From Pedobacter psychrodurus (GTDB lineage Bacteria > Bacteroidota > Bacteroidia > Sphingobacteriales > Sphingobacteriaceae): 64,000 nucleotides of DNA. Made by a program: the position numbers and the translations under genes. A model generated the notes under the pieces. That model was not told the origin of the DNA, ran no database searches, and worked only from the letters and a program-made list of their open reading frames with translations. How positions within the stretch are numbered: the stretch's first letter is position 1; every line of letters starts with the position of its first letter. Of this stretch, positions 34,243 to 43,557 are shown piece by piece. The stretch covers positions 62,001 to 126,000 of the forward strand of contig NZ_SJSO01000011.1 of assembly GCF_004331735.1 (NCBI RefSeq), in the 5' to 3' direction.

Positions 34243-34899
34243 ATGGGCATAGCGCAACTCGAAGAACAAATTGAGGCTGGAAATTTACAAGCAGTAAAAG
34301 AAATTTTGGTTGAAAATCCAAAATTGGCAAATGTTGATACCTCCCACCACATTTCGCCGCTATTATTGGCTTGTTATTACAAAAAGCAAGAAATAGCCGA
34401 CTTAATTGCTGAGTTTGTAGATAATTTAACCTTATTTGAAGCCTGTGCAGTTGGTAAATTCGACGCCGCTACCTTATTGATTTTTCAAAACCCGGAGAGT
34501 ATAAACGAATTTTCTGAAGATGGCTTTACACCGCTTGGTTTAGCCTGCTATTTCGGACATGAAGACTTAGCCCGTTTTCTGGTTTTAAAAGGCGCGGAGG
34601 TTAATCTGGCATCAAAAAATGGCTTTAATGTATTTCCAATCCACTCGGCAGTTGCAGCCAATAATTTCAACATCACTAAAATGCTGTTAGATGCGGGCGC
34701 ATATCCGAATGTTTGTCAGAAAGCAGGGTTAGCGCCTTTACATACTGCCGCACAATTAGGAAATATAGAATTGATTATTTTATTGTTAGAACACGGCGCA
34801 GAAGTTTCTCTGCGTATGGAAGGCGGAAAACTACCTGCAGATTTAGCCGCAGAAAAAGGCTTCAACGAAATTGCAGCGATTTTAAGAGACGACGATTAA
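34243..34899 (+). CDS. Ankyrin-repeat protein
   Basis: 218 residues, soluble, with about six ankyrin repeats: ISPLLLACYYKKQEIADLI, GFTPLGLACYFGHEDLARFLVLKGAEVN, VFPIHSAVAANNFNITKMLLDAGAYPN and LAPLHTAAQLGNIELIILLLEHGAEV. It is not similar enough to the ankyrin protein at 13075 to be called a recent duplicate. It probably binds a protein partner; no neighbour suggests which. Confidence 0.87.
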   Translation: MGIAQLEEQIEAGNLQAVKEILVENPKLANVDTSHHISPLLLACYYKKQEIADLIAEFVDNLTLFEACAVGKFDAATLLIFQNPESINEFSEDGFTPLGLACYFGHEDLARFLVLKGAEVNLASKNGFNVFPIHSAVAANNFNITKMLLDAGAYPNVCQKAGLAPLHTAAQLGNIELIILLLEHGAEVSLRMEGGKLPADLAAEKGFNEIAAILRDDD

Positions 34900-34956
34900 T
34901 TAGTCTGGAGTCAAGAGTCTGATTTAGCGACCATCATCCATACTACCGTTTACATT

Positions 34957-35175
34957 TTATTCCCATATCCTCGACCGCATTCTTTTCATGTACGTCCTGA
35001 TATCGAGCACAACGGCTGCCAAAAAATAAAATAATATTGGAAAACCCACCGCTAAAAACGACGAATAAATAAAAAACAGACGGACTTTAGCTGTACTCAT
35101 ATTCAGCTTATTGGCCAAATAAGTAGAAACCCCAAAACTCTGCTGTTCGAAATAAGTTATAATTCTTTGGAACAT
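34957..35175 (-). CDS. PspC-domain-like small membrane protein
   Basis: 72 residues: an N-terminal amphipathic part (FGVSTYLANKLNMSTAKVRLFF) followed by one long hydrophobic helix (IYSSFLAVGFPILFYFLAAVVL) and a basic tail. The pattern S-x-x-LA..L......VR..F, then a helix, is that of PspC domains of the phage-shock envelope-stress system. Single-domain versions are common in Bacteroidota. No other psp gene is nearby. Confidence 0.6.
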   Translation of the reverse strand: MFQRIITYFEQQSFGVSTYLANKLNMSTAKVRLFFIYSSFLAVGFPILFYFLAAVVLDIRTYMKRMRSRIWE

Positions 35176-35310
35176 TTTAAGCTTATTTTAAAAATCTTAA
35201 TAACAATACCACAAGATAAGATCATTAGAAACCGAAATCATAATTTGATTTCCAAACTCTAATTTAGCAATAATAATCGGTTAAATTTTCAATAGCATAT
35301 CCGATCTCTA

Positions 35311-35526
35311 TTATTCCAAAACCAATTTTTCGAAATCCTGTTTATCTTCGTGTTTAATAAAAAGCGTTTGTTGTTCTTCCAGTCCTGAAAACTTTTTAAT
35401 CAGTTCTGCCTTAAATTTATGGATATCGACATCTCCGTTTAAAATAACAGTTAAGGCATCGGCATTACCCCTAACCTCAATAATCTGATTAGGATATAGT
35501 TCTTTTAGTTCGTGTGGAAATTCCAT
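35311..35526 (-). CDS. Small conserved hypothetical protein
   Basis: 71 residues, soluble, beta-alpha-beta pattern (IIEVRGNADALTVILNGD then IHKFKAELIKKFSGLEEQQTLF). No signal, membrane segment or catalytic motif. The family is not recognised. It ends 52 bp upstream of the DUF2851 start region on the same strand's transcript path, so it may share a transcript with the PspC-like gene downstream. Confidence 0.5.
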   Translation of the reverse strand: MEFPHELKELYPNQIIEVRGNADALTVILNGDVDIHKFKAELIKKFSGLEEQQTLFIKHEDKQDFEKLVLE

Positions 35527-35578
35527 AATATAAAAACAGATTTTAGGGTAGAAAGTTTTATTAGAAATCAGAATCTGG

Positions 35579-36862
35579 TTAGGCCTGCTTTAAAATTTTA
35601 ATTCCAATACCACAAGATAGGCATTTTTTCTCATCACAATATTGCTTTTTTAGCTGCAAAATCCCCTGAGAGGCAAATGCGTTCGCTATCTTCACTCCCG
35701 CTTCTGTAAATTTATCGGTAATTGCATTTTGCTCAGCCGGCAAGCTTTCGAGCAACTTTATTGCACGATTGATATAAAACTGCGTAGCCGTGTGCTTGCC
35801 ATAGGCAAATAAAAACAAGGCTACCGTATTTAACAGGACATTATCTACAGATGTTTTCCCGATCTGGATATTTACTGAGGAGGCTACTTTCTTAAAATGA
35901 TAATGTGTTTTCCAGTAGTCATTTACCGGCAGGTTTTCAAATAAGTTACGCAGCTCAGCCACATTCTTTATTTCCATAATTTTAGAAAAAAGATGGTTAG
36001 CTTTTACAATTAGTGCTGCAAATTGCGCCAAACGAACCGTGGGAAAGTTCTGAGGGCGCATCCGCATAAATTTCCACATCGAAACTTCAACTGGTGTAAT
36101 TTTATATTTCTTTTGGAGAAACTGAAATTCGGTTTTTAACTTTCGGGGATATTCTTCTTCAAAATGATCGTTCAAAAATCCTGCAGCACCAAAAACCAAT
36201 GCTTCTATTTGATGCGGATTGTTTTTATGCTTGGCATAAATATTTTGTGGAACGGCCTTGGCAAACAGTTCGAAGGGCAGCGCGTTTACTTTGAAACCAA
36301 AATTACGCGCCATGAAACGGTAAAAAGTTTCATCCCAATTCCCATTCAGTTCGTTTAAGGTTTCGGTAACAGGAGCTGTTTTTTGCTCAAAACGTTCAAT
36401 TAAGGTCCTTGATAAAAAAGAATTTACAATTATTTCATCTACCCTTCCTATTTGCGCAATGCAAGGAAAATCGGTTAAGGTGAGAAATAAATTTTCGTAT
36501 TTTTTGATGAGATCGGCAGAAATCCTGTTTTTTAGCTTCAAGACAGGCAAAACGGAATTATTTATTCTTTTTATTTCCACATCATGCTCATAAACAACAT
36601 GTAGGATCACATTTTCGTATGCTGTATTAATTTGATGATTATGCTTTAACCAATCGGAAGATTTGAGATGGATTTCCACATTGCCTGCCCATATGGTATC
36701 GCCAATTTCGATTTTTGCATTAAAAAAATCCGGACCAGCATTTTTATTAAGCAAACCTGGATTGATAATTTTCAAGCTTTCTCCAGTAGCAGTTTGCAGC
36801 CCGTTATAATCAAACGACCTGAACTGCCATACGTAATGAAGAAATTCTTCTGGAAAATTCAT
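35579..36862 (-). CDS. DUF2851 family protein
   Basis: 427 residues. Conserved features include FLHYVWQFRSFD at the start, NAGPDFFNAKIEIGDTIWAGNVEIHLKSSDW (about 37-70, a nuclease-like E...D..H pattern), ILHVVYEHD, and a C-terminal CDEKKCLSCGIG cysteine group that could bind zinc. DUF2851 is widespread in Bacteroidota and of unknown role. The NVEIHxxxSDW segment hints at a PD-(D/E)XK-type or related fold but this is inference. Confidence 0.85.
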   Translation of the reverse strand: MNFPEEFLHYVWQFRSFDYNGLQTATGESLKIINPGLLNKNAGPDFFNAKIEIGDTIWAGNVEIHLKSSDWLKHNHQINTAYENVILHVVYEHDVEIKRINNSVLPVLKLKNRISADLIKKYENLFLTLTDFPCIAQIGRVDEIIVNSFLSRTLIERFEQKTAPVTETLNELNGNWDETFYRFMARNFGFKVNALPFELFAKAVPQNIYAKHKNNPHQIEALVFGAAGFLNDHFEEEYPRKLKTEFQFLQKKYKITPVEVSMWKFMRMRPQNFPTVRLAQFAALIVKANHLFSKIMEIKNVAELRNLFENLPVNDYWKTHYHFKKVASSVNIQIGKTSVDNVLLNTVALFLFAYGKHTATQFYINRAIKLLESLPAEQNAITDKFTEAGVKIANAFASQGILQLKKQYCDEKKCLSCGIGIKILKQA

Positions 36863-36884
36863 TCTTCAAGATAGTAAATTATTT

Positions 36885-37154
36885 TTAAAATCTGTAGTTT
36901 AAATCTTTCGCTTCTGTAGAATAATTATTAAACACGTATGTAATTAAATACCTATTCTTACTTTTTTCAAATACAAAATACCAGGTTGTATTTGGGTTCA
37001 TATTGAAATGAATATAATGTTTCCCAAATTTTAGAAGTGAATTGGGAGAGGTATAATGTTTTTTGTTATGAATGGTTCTTTCAACATTATAAATTATTTT
37101 TGAAACATAGTTTAAGGCACTTTCTTTATGGGAAAAGTATCTCTCATGAAACAA
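36885..37154 (-). CDS. RelE/ParE-like toxin candidate
   Basis: 89 residues, basic. The C-terminal half, NPNTTWYFVFEKSKNRYLIT followed by YVFNN, resembles the strand pair of small Bacteroidota toxin-like proteins (TTWY.FF ... YLI.YI.NN). It is encoded 52 bp after a small acidic helical protein, the usual antitoxin-toxin order. I see no defined catalytic residue, so the toxin call is an inference from pattern and context. Confidence 0.45.
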   Translation of the reverse strand: MFHERYFSHKESALNYVSKIIYNVERTIHNKKHYTSPNSLLKFGKHYIHFNMNPNTTWYFVFEKSKNRYLITYVFNNYSTEAKDLNYRF

Positions 37155-37206
37155 TTATCAATTAGTTGATTAAAATACAAGAGCACCGAAGGATGAAAAT
37201 TTACAG

Positions 37207-37455
37207 CTATTTCCAAGGTAGTTTTTGTATGTTCTCATGGGCGGATTTCTCAAATTCTTCTGCAGAAATACTTTGAGCCCATTTTTCATCAAATGATACT
37301 TGATCTTTCTTTACATAAGCAACAGCAGCCTCTTCAACAACAAATTGCTTTTCTTCCTTTAAGGTATTGATCAGTTTTTGTTTTTCTTCCATTGTTAATG
37401 CCCTAACCAGTTCAGTTAATCTCTCAAAGCTTATTTTTCCTGATGAATCTTTCAT
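37207..37455 (-). CDS. Antitoxin-like small acidic protein
   Basis: 82 residues, acidic, mostly helical: FERLTELVRALTMEEKQKLI then NTLKEEKQFVVEEAA, ending in a charged tail with SISAEEFEKSAHE. The LTxEEKxxLIxxL segment is common in antitoxins of Bacteroidota. It precedes the candidate toxin by 52 bp on the same strand. No DNA-binding domain is obvious. Confidence 0.45.
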   Translation of the reverse strand: MKDSSGKISFERLTELVRALTMEEKQKLINTLKEEKQFVVEEAAVAYVKKDQVSFDEKWAQSISAEEFEKSAHENIQKLPWK

Positions 37456-37487
37456 AACTGTTATCTTAATATTTAAAGATAATAATT

Positions 37488-38396
37488 TTAGGTCACTTTA
37501 ACTTCAGCCTTCTTTTTATAATTGGTAATAAAAACGCCTGCAATAATTAAAACGGTTGCAACAATCAAATCTAAACCAACCTCCTCGTTTAAAATCAACC
37601 AGCCTAAAAATATCGCAATAATGGTATTGAAATAGGTTAAGATGGAAACTTCAGAAGCTGAAACCTTTTTTAGTGCATAATGATAACAGAAATAGCCCAA
37701 AACGGAACCAAAAACTGCTAAATAAACCGTGGCTAATATACTTTCTGTCTTCCAGGAACTCACATCAGCTTCGCCAGAAAACACCTTAGCTAAGCCCAAC
37801 TGAATAATAGCCGAAAATACAAATTGATAAAAGAGGTTTAAAAAGATGTACTGTGGTTTGCCACTGTGTTTTTTCGAATAGATGGTACCGATCGTCCAAC
37901 CAGAAACGGCAATTATCAAAGATATAATGCCATTGCGGTAACCAGGCTCGAGCAAATCGTTCAAGCCATCCCTAAAAATAAACACAATCCCCAAAAAGCC
38001 AATAAATACACCAACAAAACCTTTTAAACTTGCTTTTTGAATCCCCAGAAACACACAGCCAATAAATACAAGTAATGGCGAGGTAGCATTAATTAAGGAG
38101 GCCAATCCACTTGGAATAGTTTTTTCGGCCACTGTCGTCATCCCATTGGCAATTACCACCATTAATATCGACAAAAGAATCTGCCGTTTAAAGCTAGACC
38201 ACCCAATCCATTTTAATTCTTTCTGCTTAACTAAGAGGATCAATATAATTAAGGAGGCAACAGCCTGACGGATGGCTGTTACATACCAAGCCGGAATACT
38301 TTCTACGGCCACACGTATTCCTAAATATGTTGTGCCCCATATCAGTGCCACACCAAATAGGGCGAGTATGAGTTTAAGATCTATTTTTGATTTCAT
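37488..38396 (-). CDS. EamA (DMT) family transporter
   Basis: 302 residues from MKSKIDLKL at 38396; an upstream GTG at 38417 is possible but weaker. Ten membrane helices in two EamA halves: ALIWGTTYLGIRVAVESIPAW starts the first, and GSVLGYFCYHYALKKVSASEVSI the second. Exporter of metabolites or amino acids; substrate unknown. It is a distinct paralogue of the transporter at 18666. Confidence 0.88.
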   Translation of the reverse strand: MKSKIDLKLILALFGVALIWGTTYLGIRVAVESIPAWYVTAIRQAVASLIILILLVKQKELKWIGWSSFKRQILLSILMVVIANGMTTVAEKTIPSGLASLINATSPLLVFIGCVFLGIQKASLKGFVGVFIGFLGIVFIFRDGLNDLLEPGYRNGIISLIIAVSGWTIGTIYSKKHSGKPQYIFLNLFYQFVFSAIIQLGLAKVFSGEADVSSWKTESILATVYLAVFGSVLGYFCYHYALKKVSASEVSILTYFNTIIAIFLGWLILNEEVGLDLIVATVLIIAGVFITNYKKKAEVKVT

Positions 38397-38412
38397 GATT
38401 GATATATGTTTA

Positions 38413-38440
38413 ACCACAGATGACCACGGATAAACACAGA
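38413..38440. repeat. ACAGAT-type dispersed repeat downstream of the GxxExxY gene
   Basis: AACCACAGATGACCACGG and AACACAGATG belong to the acacagat family of short intergenic repeats. A matching piece in the other orientation (AAATCTGTGGTTATC, ATCTGTGGTTAATT) flanks the other side of the GxxExxY gene at 38866-38902. Confidence 0.65.
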
Positions 38441-38444
38441 TGTT

Positions 38445-38822
38445 TTAGAGATTATAGCCGTTGAGCATTCTTTTTATTTCAACTCTTGGCTTACCAAAAT
38501 TTATGATTAAACCACAGCGTCTGTTACAAGCGATCAAATAGTTCATTAATTGTGCTTGATGGATATCGGTTATTGCTTTAGCCGTTTTTCGTTCAACAAC
38601 AACTTCATTTTCAATAAATAAGTCGACAAAATAATCTCCTACAACTTGATCATCATAGAAAACCTGTAATGCGTGTTGTTTTGTGACGGTTAATCCAGCT
38701 TTTTTAATTTCAATGAATAATGCATTTTCATACACTTTTTCTAAAAAACCACTACCTAAAGTATTTGAAACTTTATATGCAGCTCCAATTATTTTTTCAG
38801 TGATTTCATTTAGATTATCCAT
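38445..38822 (-). CDS. GxxExxY family protein (PD-(D/E)XK nuclease-like)
   Basis: 125 residues with the full family signature: IIGAAYKVSNTLGSGFLEKVYENAL (GxxExxY), a later VGDYFVDLFIENEVVVERKTA (D ... E-x-K, nuclease-like core), and INFGKPRVEIKRML. The fold is related to PD-(D/E)XK nucleases; no reaction is established. It is flanked by ACAGAT repeats in opposite orientation, a context often seen for this family, suggesting the gene moves with such repeats. Confidence 0.88.
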   Translation of the reverse strand: MDNLNEITEKIIGAAYKVSNTLGSGFLEKVYENALFIEIKKAGLTVTKQHALQVFYDDQVVGDYFVDLFIENEVVVERKTAKAITDIHQAQLMNYLIACNRRCGLIINFGKPRVEIKRMLNGYNL

Positions 38823-38865
38823 GAAACCAATTTATAAAAAATATTTCGACACAAGTGTTGAAAAA

Positions 38866-38902
38866 CCCAAATCTGTGGTTATCTTTTTTATCTGTGGTTA
38901 AT
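38866..38902. repeat. ACAGAT-type dispersed repeat upstream of the GxxExxY gene
   Basis: Two AATCTGTGGTTA-like units in tandem lie just upstream of the GxxExxY start and overlap the last codons of pyrF. Related pieces occur at 47977-48004, 50343-50369 and 59550-59584. Confidence 0.65.
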
Positions 38903-39727
38903 TAATTCAGCAGCAATAAGAATCTGCTCCATTTCTTTTTGAAGTTTCAACGCTTCTTCCCTGGCCTTTTCTGCAAAGTCTTCTCCCTGGCTGGCATAGA
39001 TAATTCCTCTTGAAGAATTAATCAGCAATCCGCACTGCGAATTTAAGCCATACTTACACACTTCGTTTAAATCTCCACCCTGTGCGCCAACACCTGGCAC
39101 CAAAAGAAAGTGATCTGGCGCTAATTTACGTACATCGCCAAAAGCGGCGCCGCGGGTTGCACCTACCACATACATCATCTGCTCATCTGTAGCCCAGGTT
39201 TGCGATGTTTTAAGTACCTTTTCGAAAAGTTTATCTTCCCCAATTTCCTGCAATTGAAAATCAGCATGACCGGCATTCGAAGTTAAAGCCAATAGAATTA
39301 CCCATTTATCTTTAAAAGTTAAAAAAGGAGTTACCGAATCACTTCCCATATAAGGCGCAACAGTAACCGAATCGAAACTCATCTCAGACGATGCAGCATT
39401 GAAAAAGGTTTCGGCATACATGGCAGAAGTATTGCCAATATCACCACGTTTGGCATCGGCAATAGAAAAAATATCCTGCGGAATATATTTCCAGGTTTCG
39501 ATTAAGGTTTCCCAACCTTTTTTACCGTAACACTCATAAAAAGCAGTATTCGGTTTATAAGCTACACACAAATCTTTCGTGGCATCAATAATCTGTTTAT
39601 TGAATTCCAGAATTGGATTTTCATACTTTAACAGGTGTTTTGGTATCTTATCTAACGAAGAATCTAATCCGACACATAAAAATGAACGTTTTTTTTGTAT
39701 CTGCTCGAAAAGTTGTTGCTTAGTCAT
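38888..39727 (-). CDS. pyrF: Orotidine-5'-phosphate decarboxylase
   Basis: 279 residues from [20 protein letters not shown] at 39727. Longer type of PyrF found in Bacteroidota and actinobacteria. [23 protein letters not shown] and the catalytic tetrad region [15 protein letters not shown] (D-x-K-x-x-D) are present, followed by [11 protein letters not shown] and [10 protein letters not shown] for phosphate binding. It makes UMP in de novo pyrimidine synthesis. Its last codons run into the ACAGAT repeats beside the GxxExxY gene, with an intact product. Confidence 0.95.
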   Translation of the reverse strand: MTKQQLFEQIQKKRSFLCVGLDSSLDKIPKHLLKYENPILEFNKQIIDATKDLCVAYKPNTAFYECYGKKGWETLIETWKYIPQDIFSIADAKRGDIGNTSAMYAETFFNAASSEMSFDSVTVAPYMGSDSVTPFLTFKDKWVILLALTSNAGHADFQLQEIGEDKLFEKVLKTSQTWATDEQMMYVVGATRGAAFGDVRKLAPDHFLLVPGVGAQGGDLNEVCKYGLNSQCGLLINSSRGIIYASQGEDFAEKAREEALKLQKEMEQILIAAELINHR

Positions 39728-40152
39728 ATATGGGCTTATTTGCTGCAAATATGAAGATTTTTAAGTTTTCTGAGCGACAAAATAATGCTCACATTAATTA
39801 TTTTTATAAACATTTTAAACTTTTGCTTGCAGATTACGTTTCAAATACATACCATTGCAACATAATTTCTCAATCGTTTATCTGAATATCCCAGAAAAAT
39901 TTATCAAGACTTGTTTTTTGTTACCATTTTTTAAAGGCCCATTTGGCTTTTTATTCAGCTTATAAACAATTATGAAACAATTTGAGCATTTTCCATAATG
40001 AACTCATTTAATGTTTTATAGCCTTAAGAATTTATACACAATGAAACTACAGGGCCTAGGTTAACACAAATATTTTTAAGCCTGTGTAGATTTATAACAG
40101 AAAACATCCGTTATAAACAAATGAAAAATTTCTTGAAACATATATATTTAGA
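39728..40152. other. Rho upstream region, possible long leader
   Basis: 425 bp between the divergent pyrF and rho. It is AT-rich with no frame, terminator or known riboswitch pattern. Rho is autoregulated in other bacteria through its leader, so this may hold such signals, but none can be pinned from the sequence. Confidence 0.3.
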
Positions 40153-41895
40153 ATGTTTAGTAAAACAGAATTAAATGATAAGCTCACAACAGAATTACGT
40201 GAGCTAGCAAAAAGCTATGGCATTGAAGGTGCCGACTCCCTAAGAAAAATCGATCTTGTTGAAGTACTTTTACACCAACAAGAAATTATAAATGCCGCTA
40301 AAGCTGGTGCAGATCCTTATAGCGAAATCGAACCTATTGCAGCTACTCCTGCGCCTAAAACCAAAGCTGCAAAAGTACCAAAAGTTGCGGCCGCAGCTGC
40401 AGCCGCTGCTCCTACAGTGGTAGCCGATAAACCTGCTGCGACTACAGCCGACAAGCCTGTTAAAAAAAGAGCAAGGTTAACGAAAGATGAGCCTGCTGCG
40501 CCAATTGAAAGAAGAAGAGATTCCGTAACTTTATTTGACGAGCCTCAACATCAACAACAGCCAGAAAGGCAGCCAGACAGAATTATTGAATCTGAAGAAA
40601 GTGTAAAACCAATCTCAGCTTTAATAGAAGAAAGTGCAGAAGTACTTCCAGTTGCTCCGAAACAAAAACAAGAGCCTAAAGAAAAGCAGGAAAAACCGCA
40701 ACGTGACGAAAACCGCCAGCAAAAACAACCGGGCGGTGGCAATCACCACAAAAACGAAAACAGTTACTCTAACTTGGATTTCGATAACGTAATTACCAAT
40801 GAGGGTGTTTTAGAAATTATGCCTGATGGTTATGGTTTCTTGCGTTCTGCGGATTATAACTACTTAACTTCTCCTGATGATATTTATGTATCTCAGTCTC
40901 AAATAAAACTTTTTGGCTTAAAAACTGGTGATACTGTAAAAGGTAGCATCCGTCCGCCAAAAGAAGGTGAAAAATATTTCCCCCTGGTTCGCGTAGAAAC
41001 TATTAATGGCCGAATCCCTGCTGAGGTTCGCGACCGTGTTCCTTTCGATTATTTAACGCCACTTTTCCCAACAGAAAAATTAAATTTATTTACGGATAAC
41101 AGTAACTACTCTACCCGTATTATGGATTTATTTACGCCAATTGGTAAAGGACAACGTGGTTTAATTGTAGCTCAACCAAAAACAGGTAAAACCAATTTAT
41201 TGAAAGAAGTTGCCAATGCGATTGCCAAAAACCACCCGGAAGTTTATTTAATTATTTTATTAATTGATGAGCGCCCGGAAGAGGTTACCGATATGGCACG
41301 TAGTGTAAGGGCTGAGGTAATTGCCTCTACTTTTGATGAGCCGGCTGAGCGCCATGTTAAAATTGCTAACATTGTTTTAGAAAAAGCAAAACGTTTGGTA
41401 GAAAGTGGCCATGATGTGGTAATCCTATTAGATTCGATTACACGTTTGGCCAGAGCATATAATACCACTGCACCGGCATCGGGTAAAATATTATCAGGTG
41501 GTGTTGATGCGAATGCCTTACACAAACCAAAACGTTTCTTCGGAGCGGCACGTAACATCGAAAATGGTGGTTCACTAACTATTCTAGCTACTGCTTTAAC
41601 CGATACAGGTTCTAAAATGGATGAGGTGATCTTCGAAGAATTTAAAGGAACGGGTAACATGGAACTTCAGCTAGATCGTAAATTATCTAACAAACGTATT
41701 TTCCCTGCTATCGATATTACGGCATCAAGTACCCGCCGCGATGATTTATTACTAGATAGAGATATTCTGCAGCGTGTATGGATTTTACGTAATCACCTTG
41801 CTGATATGAATAGTCAAGAGGCGATGGAATTTGTTCAATCTCAAATAAAAGGAACAAAAAGTAACGAAGAGTTCTTAATTTCGATGAACAGCTAA
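40153..41895 (+). CDS. rho: Transcription termination factor Rho
   Basis: 580 residues, longer than E. coli Rho (419). The Rho_N helical domain ([20 protein letters not shown]) is followed by a roughly 150-residue insertion rich in Ala, Lys, Pro, Gln and Glu (about 55-205), then the cold-shock RNA-binding domain ([15 protein letters not shown]) and the RecA-like motor with Walker A AQPKTGKT (about 340-347), LLIDERPEE and [11 protein letters not shown]. It is a hexameric RNA helicase that ends transcripts. The disordered insertion is usual in Bacteroidota. Confidence 0.96.
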   Translation: MFSKTELNDKLTTELRELAKSYGIEGADSLRKIDLVEVLLHQQEIINAAKAGADPYSEIEPIAATPAPKTKAAKVPKVAAAAAAAAPTVVADKPAATTADKPVKKRARLTKDEPAAPIERRRDSVTLFDEPQHQQQPERQPDRIIESEESVKPISALIEESAEVLPVAPKQKQEPKEKQEKPQRDENRQQKQPGGGNHHKNENSYSNLDFDNVITNEGVLEIMPDGYGFLRSADYNYLTSPDDIYVSQSQIKLFGLKTGDTVKGSIRPPKEGEKYFPLVRVETINGRIPAEVRDRVPFDYLTPLFPTEKLNLFTDNSNYSTRIMDLFTPIGKGQRGLIVAQPKTGKTNLLKEVANAIAKNHPEVYLIILLIDERPEEVTDMARSVRAEVIASTFDEPAERHVKIANIVLEKAKRLVESGHDVVILLDSITRLARAYNTTAPASGKILSGGVDANALHKPKRFFGAARNIENGGSLTILATALTDTGSKMDEVIFEEFKGTGNMELQLDRKLSNKRIFPAIDITASSTRRDDLLLDRDILQRVWILRNHLADMNSQEAMEFVQSQIKGTKSNEEFLISMNS

Positions 41896-41913
41896 GATAA
41901 AGCTTAAAGGTAA

Positions 41914-41963
41914 AAGGTGTAAGGTTAAAGGTTTCCTGTTCGGATGCTTAAACCTTACACCTT
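41914..41963. terminator. Long inverted repeat after rho
   Basis: AAGGTGTAAGGTT (41914-41926) and AACCTTACACCTT (41951-41963) form a perfect 13-bp stem with a 24-nt loop between rho and pssA. Further TAAAGG / CCTTAAA copies flank it. It has no T-run right after, so it may act as an RNA stabiliser or weak terminator. The motif is a dispersed one in this genome (compare 51390-51415). Confidence 0.5.
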
Positions 41964-41984
41964 AAACCCTACACCTTAGACGCC

Positions 41985-42680
41985 ATGCTAAAAAAAAACA
42001 TCCCTAATGCGATTACCTGTGCAAACCTTTTTTCTGGTTGTATCGGAATCGTTTTTGCATTTAAAGGCAATCTAGAAACCGCAGCTTATTTCGTTATTCT
42101 ATCTGGAATTTTCGATTTTTTTGATGGCATGGTTGCGCGTTTATTAAATGTAAAATCGGCTATTGGAAAAGATCTTGATTCTTTGGCTGATATGGTAAGT
42201 TTTGGGTTCTTACCAGGTGTAATCATGTTTCAACTTTTAAAGGCAAGCGATTATTCATCTGAGTACCTTCCCTATCTCGGATTTATCATTACTATTTTTT
42301 CTGCACTTAGATTGGCCAAATTTAACAACGATGCAAGGCAAACTGAAGATTTTATCGGTTTAAATACACCGATGAATACTTTGTTTATCTGTTCGTTGCC
42401 TTTTATTGCTGCTGATTATCCTCAGATCATTTCCTCTAGTATTTTATTGATTGCCATTATAGCAATTACAAGTTTCTTATTAGTGAGCGAAATAAAAATA
42501 TTCTCCTTAAAATTCAGCGATTTAAGCTGGGCGAAAAATAAAATCAAGTTTATCTTCCTCATCCTATCAGCTATATTAATTGCTTTTCTAAAATTTGCGG
42601 CAATACCTTTTGTTTTGGTATTATATATTGCTTTATCGGTATTGCATTTTAGAGGGGCTACCGCGAATAATAAAATTTAA
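41985..42680 (+). CDS. pssA: CDP-diacylglycerol-serine O-phosphatidyltransferase
   Basis: 231 residues, about seven membrane helices. The CDP-alcohol phosphotransferase motif is present as FDFFDGMVARLLNVKSAIGKDLDSLADMVSFG (D-G-x2-A-R-x8-G-x3-D-x3-D). N-terminal NAITCANLFSGCIGIVFA is typical of PssA. It makes phosphatidylserine, the precursor of phosphatidylethanolamine, in the inner membrane. Confidence 0.93.
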   Translation: MLKKNIPNAITCANLFSGCIGIVFAFKGNLETAAYFVILSGIFDFFDGMVARLLNVKSAIGKDLDSLADMVSFGFLPGVIMFQLLKASDYSSEYLPYLGFIITIFSALRLAKFNNDARQTEDFIGLNTPMNTLFICSLPFIAADYPQIISSSILLIAIIAITSFLLVSEIKIFSLKFSDLSWAKNKIKFIFLILSAILIAFLKFAAIPFVLVLYIALSVLHFRGATANNKI

Positions 42681-43010
42681 TTATGTTTCGAGTGAACAGG
42701 AATGATATTTACTCAGTAGAAAATCCATAAAAAATATCATCAAAAGGAATCAGTTGTTCAGGAAATTGGAGTGTAGAGGACATTTACGTACCGTAGCGTC
42801 ATTCCCAACTTGATTGGGAATCGTAATGCTTTGGCGAGATTTGCCCGGAGCTTTTAAGATTCCCACCTGCGTGGGAATGACGACCGCTCTTTGGAATCTG
42901 TCATTAATAGCCTAGTAGATGGATAATATAAAAATGTTTGATCATTTCCATAAGGCAAGAAAAATTAAAAGGGTGTTGGCCGGCAAGCATTCAGTCAAAA
43001 TTTGATACCG
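42681..43010. repeat. Intergenic repeats between pssA and folK
   Basis: A 330-bp gap between converging genes. GTCATTCCCAACTTGATTGG and its continuation (about 42798-42825) and GATTCCCACCTGCGTGGGAA (about 42860-42884) are two inverted-repeat elements of the cattccc family in opposite orientation. No gene is seen. Confidence 0.6.
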
Positions 43011-43514
43011 TTAAAGCTTTTTAACCTCAAGCGGATCTTTAATATTTCTGCAAATATTGAGCATCGTTTCTCCCAGTACAGGATGTACCACCTCTGGCGC
43101 AATCTCTGCTAATGGTTCCATGACAAATTTCCTGCTTTGCATGTGTGGGTGCGGCACCTGAAGTTTGTCTGGAATATTGATGATTTGATCTCCAAAAAGG
43201 ATAAGATCGATATCAATTAAGCGCGCTCCCCATTTATCTTTCCTCACCCTGCCCAACTCCTGTTCAATACTTAGTGCAAGATCTAAAACTGCTACAGCAC
43301 TTAAATTAGTTTGTAAACCTACGGCCTGGTTCAAAAAAGCAGGCTGGTTAGTTTTACCCCATGCAGCGGTCTCATAAAGAGATGAGATGGCTATTACCTT
43401 ACCAATTTTATCGTTCAATAGTTCGATGGCTTTTTTCAAATTCGCCTTCCTATCGCCCAAATTCCCACCCAGTAACAAATAAGCAGTGCTGTACTCTAAA
43501 GCTTTATTAAGCAT
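43011..43514 (-). CDS. folK: 2-amino-4-hydroxy-6-hydroxymethyldihydropteridine diphosphokinase
   Basis: 167 residues from the second of two adjacent Met codons. HPPK motifs: YLLLGGNLGDRKANL near the start, ISSLYETAAWG, NQAVGLQT and the signature GARLIDIDLILFG (K-W-G-x-R-x-x-D-x-D), followed by VPHPHMQSRKFVMEPLAEIAP. It transfers pyrophosphate from ATP in folate synthesis. It diverges from sppA with about 40 bp between starts. Confidence 0.95.
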   Translation of the reverse strand: MLNKALEYSTAYLLLGGNLGDRKANLKKAIELLNDKIGKVIAISSLYETAAWGKTNQPAFLNQAVGLQTNLSAVAVLDLALSIEQELGRVRKDKWGARLIDIDLILFGDQIINIPDKLQVPHPHMQSRKFVMEPLAEIAPEVVHPVLGETMLNICRNIKDPLEVKKL

Positions 43515-43557
43515 CATGTATTTTTATATCTTTACAACACAAAATTAAAACATTTAA

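Noticed and set aside
39728..40152. Riboswitch upstream of rho
   Set aside because: No known aptamer core or conserved stem was seen, and the region is simply AT-rich.
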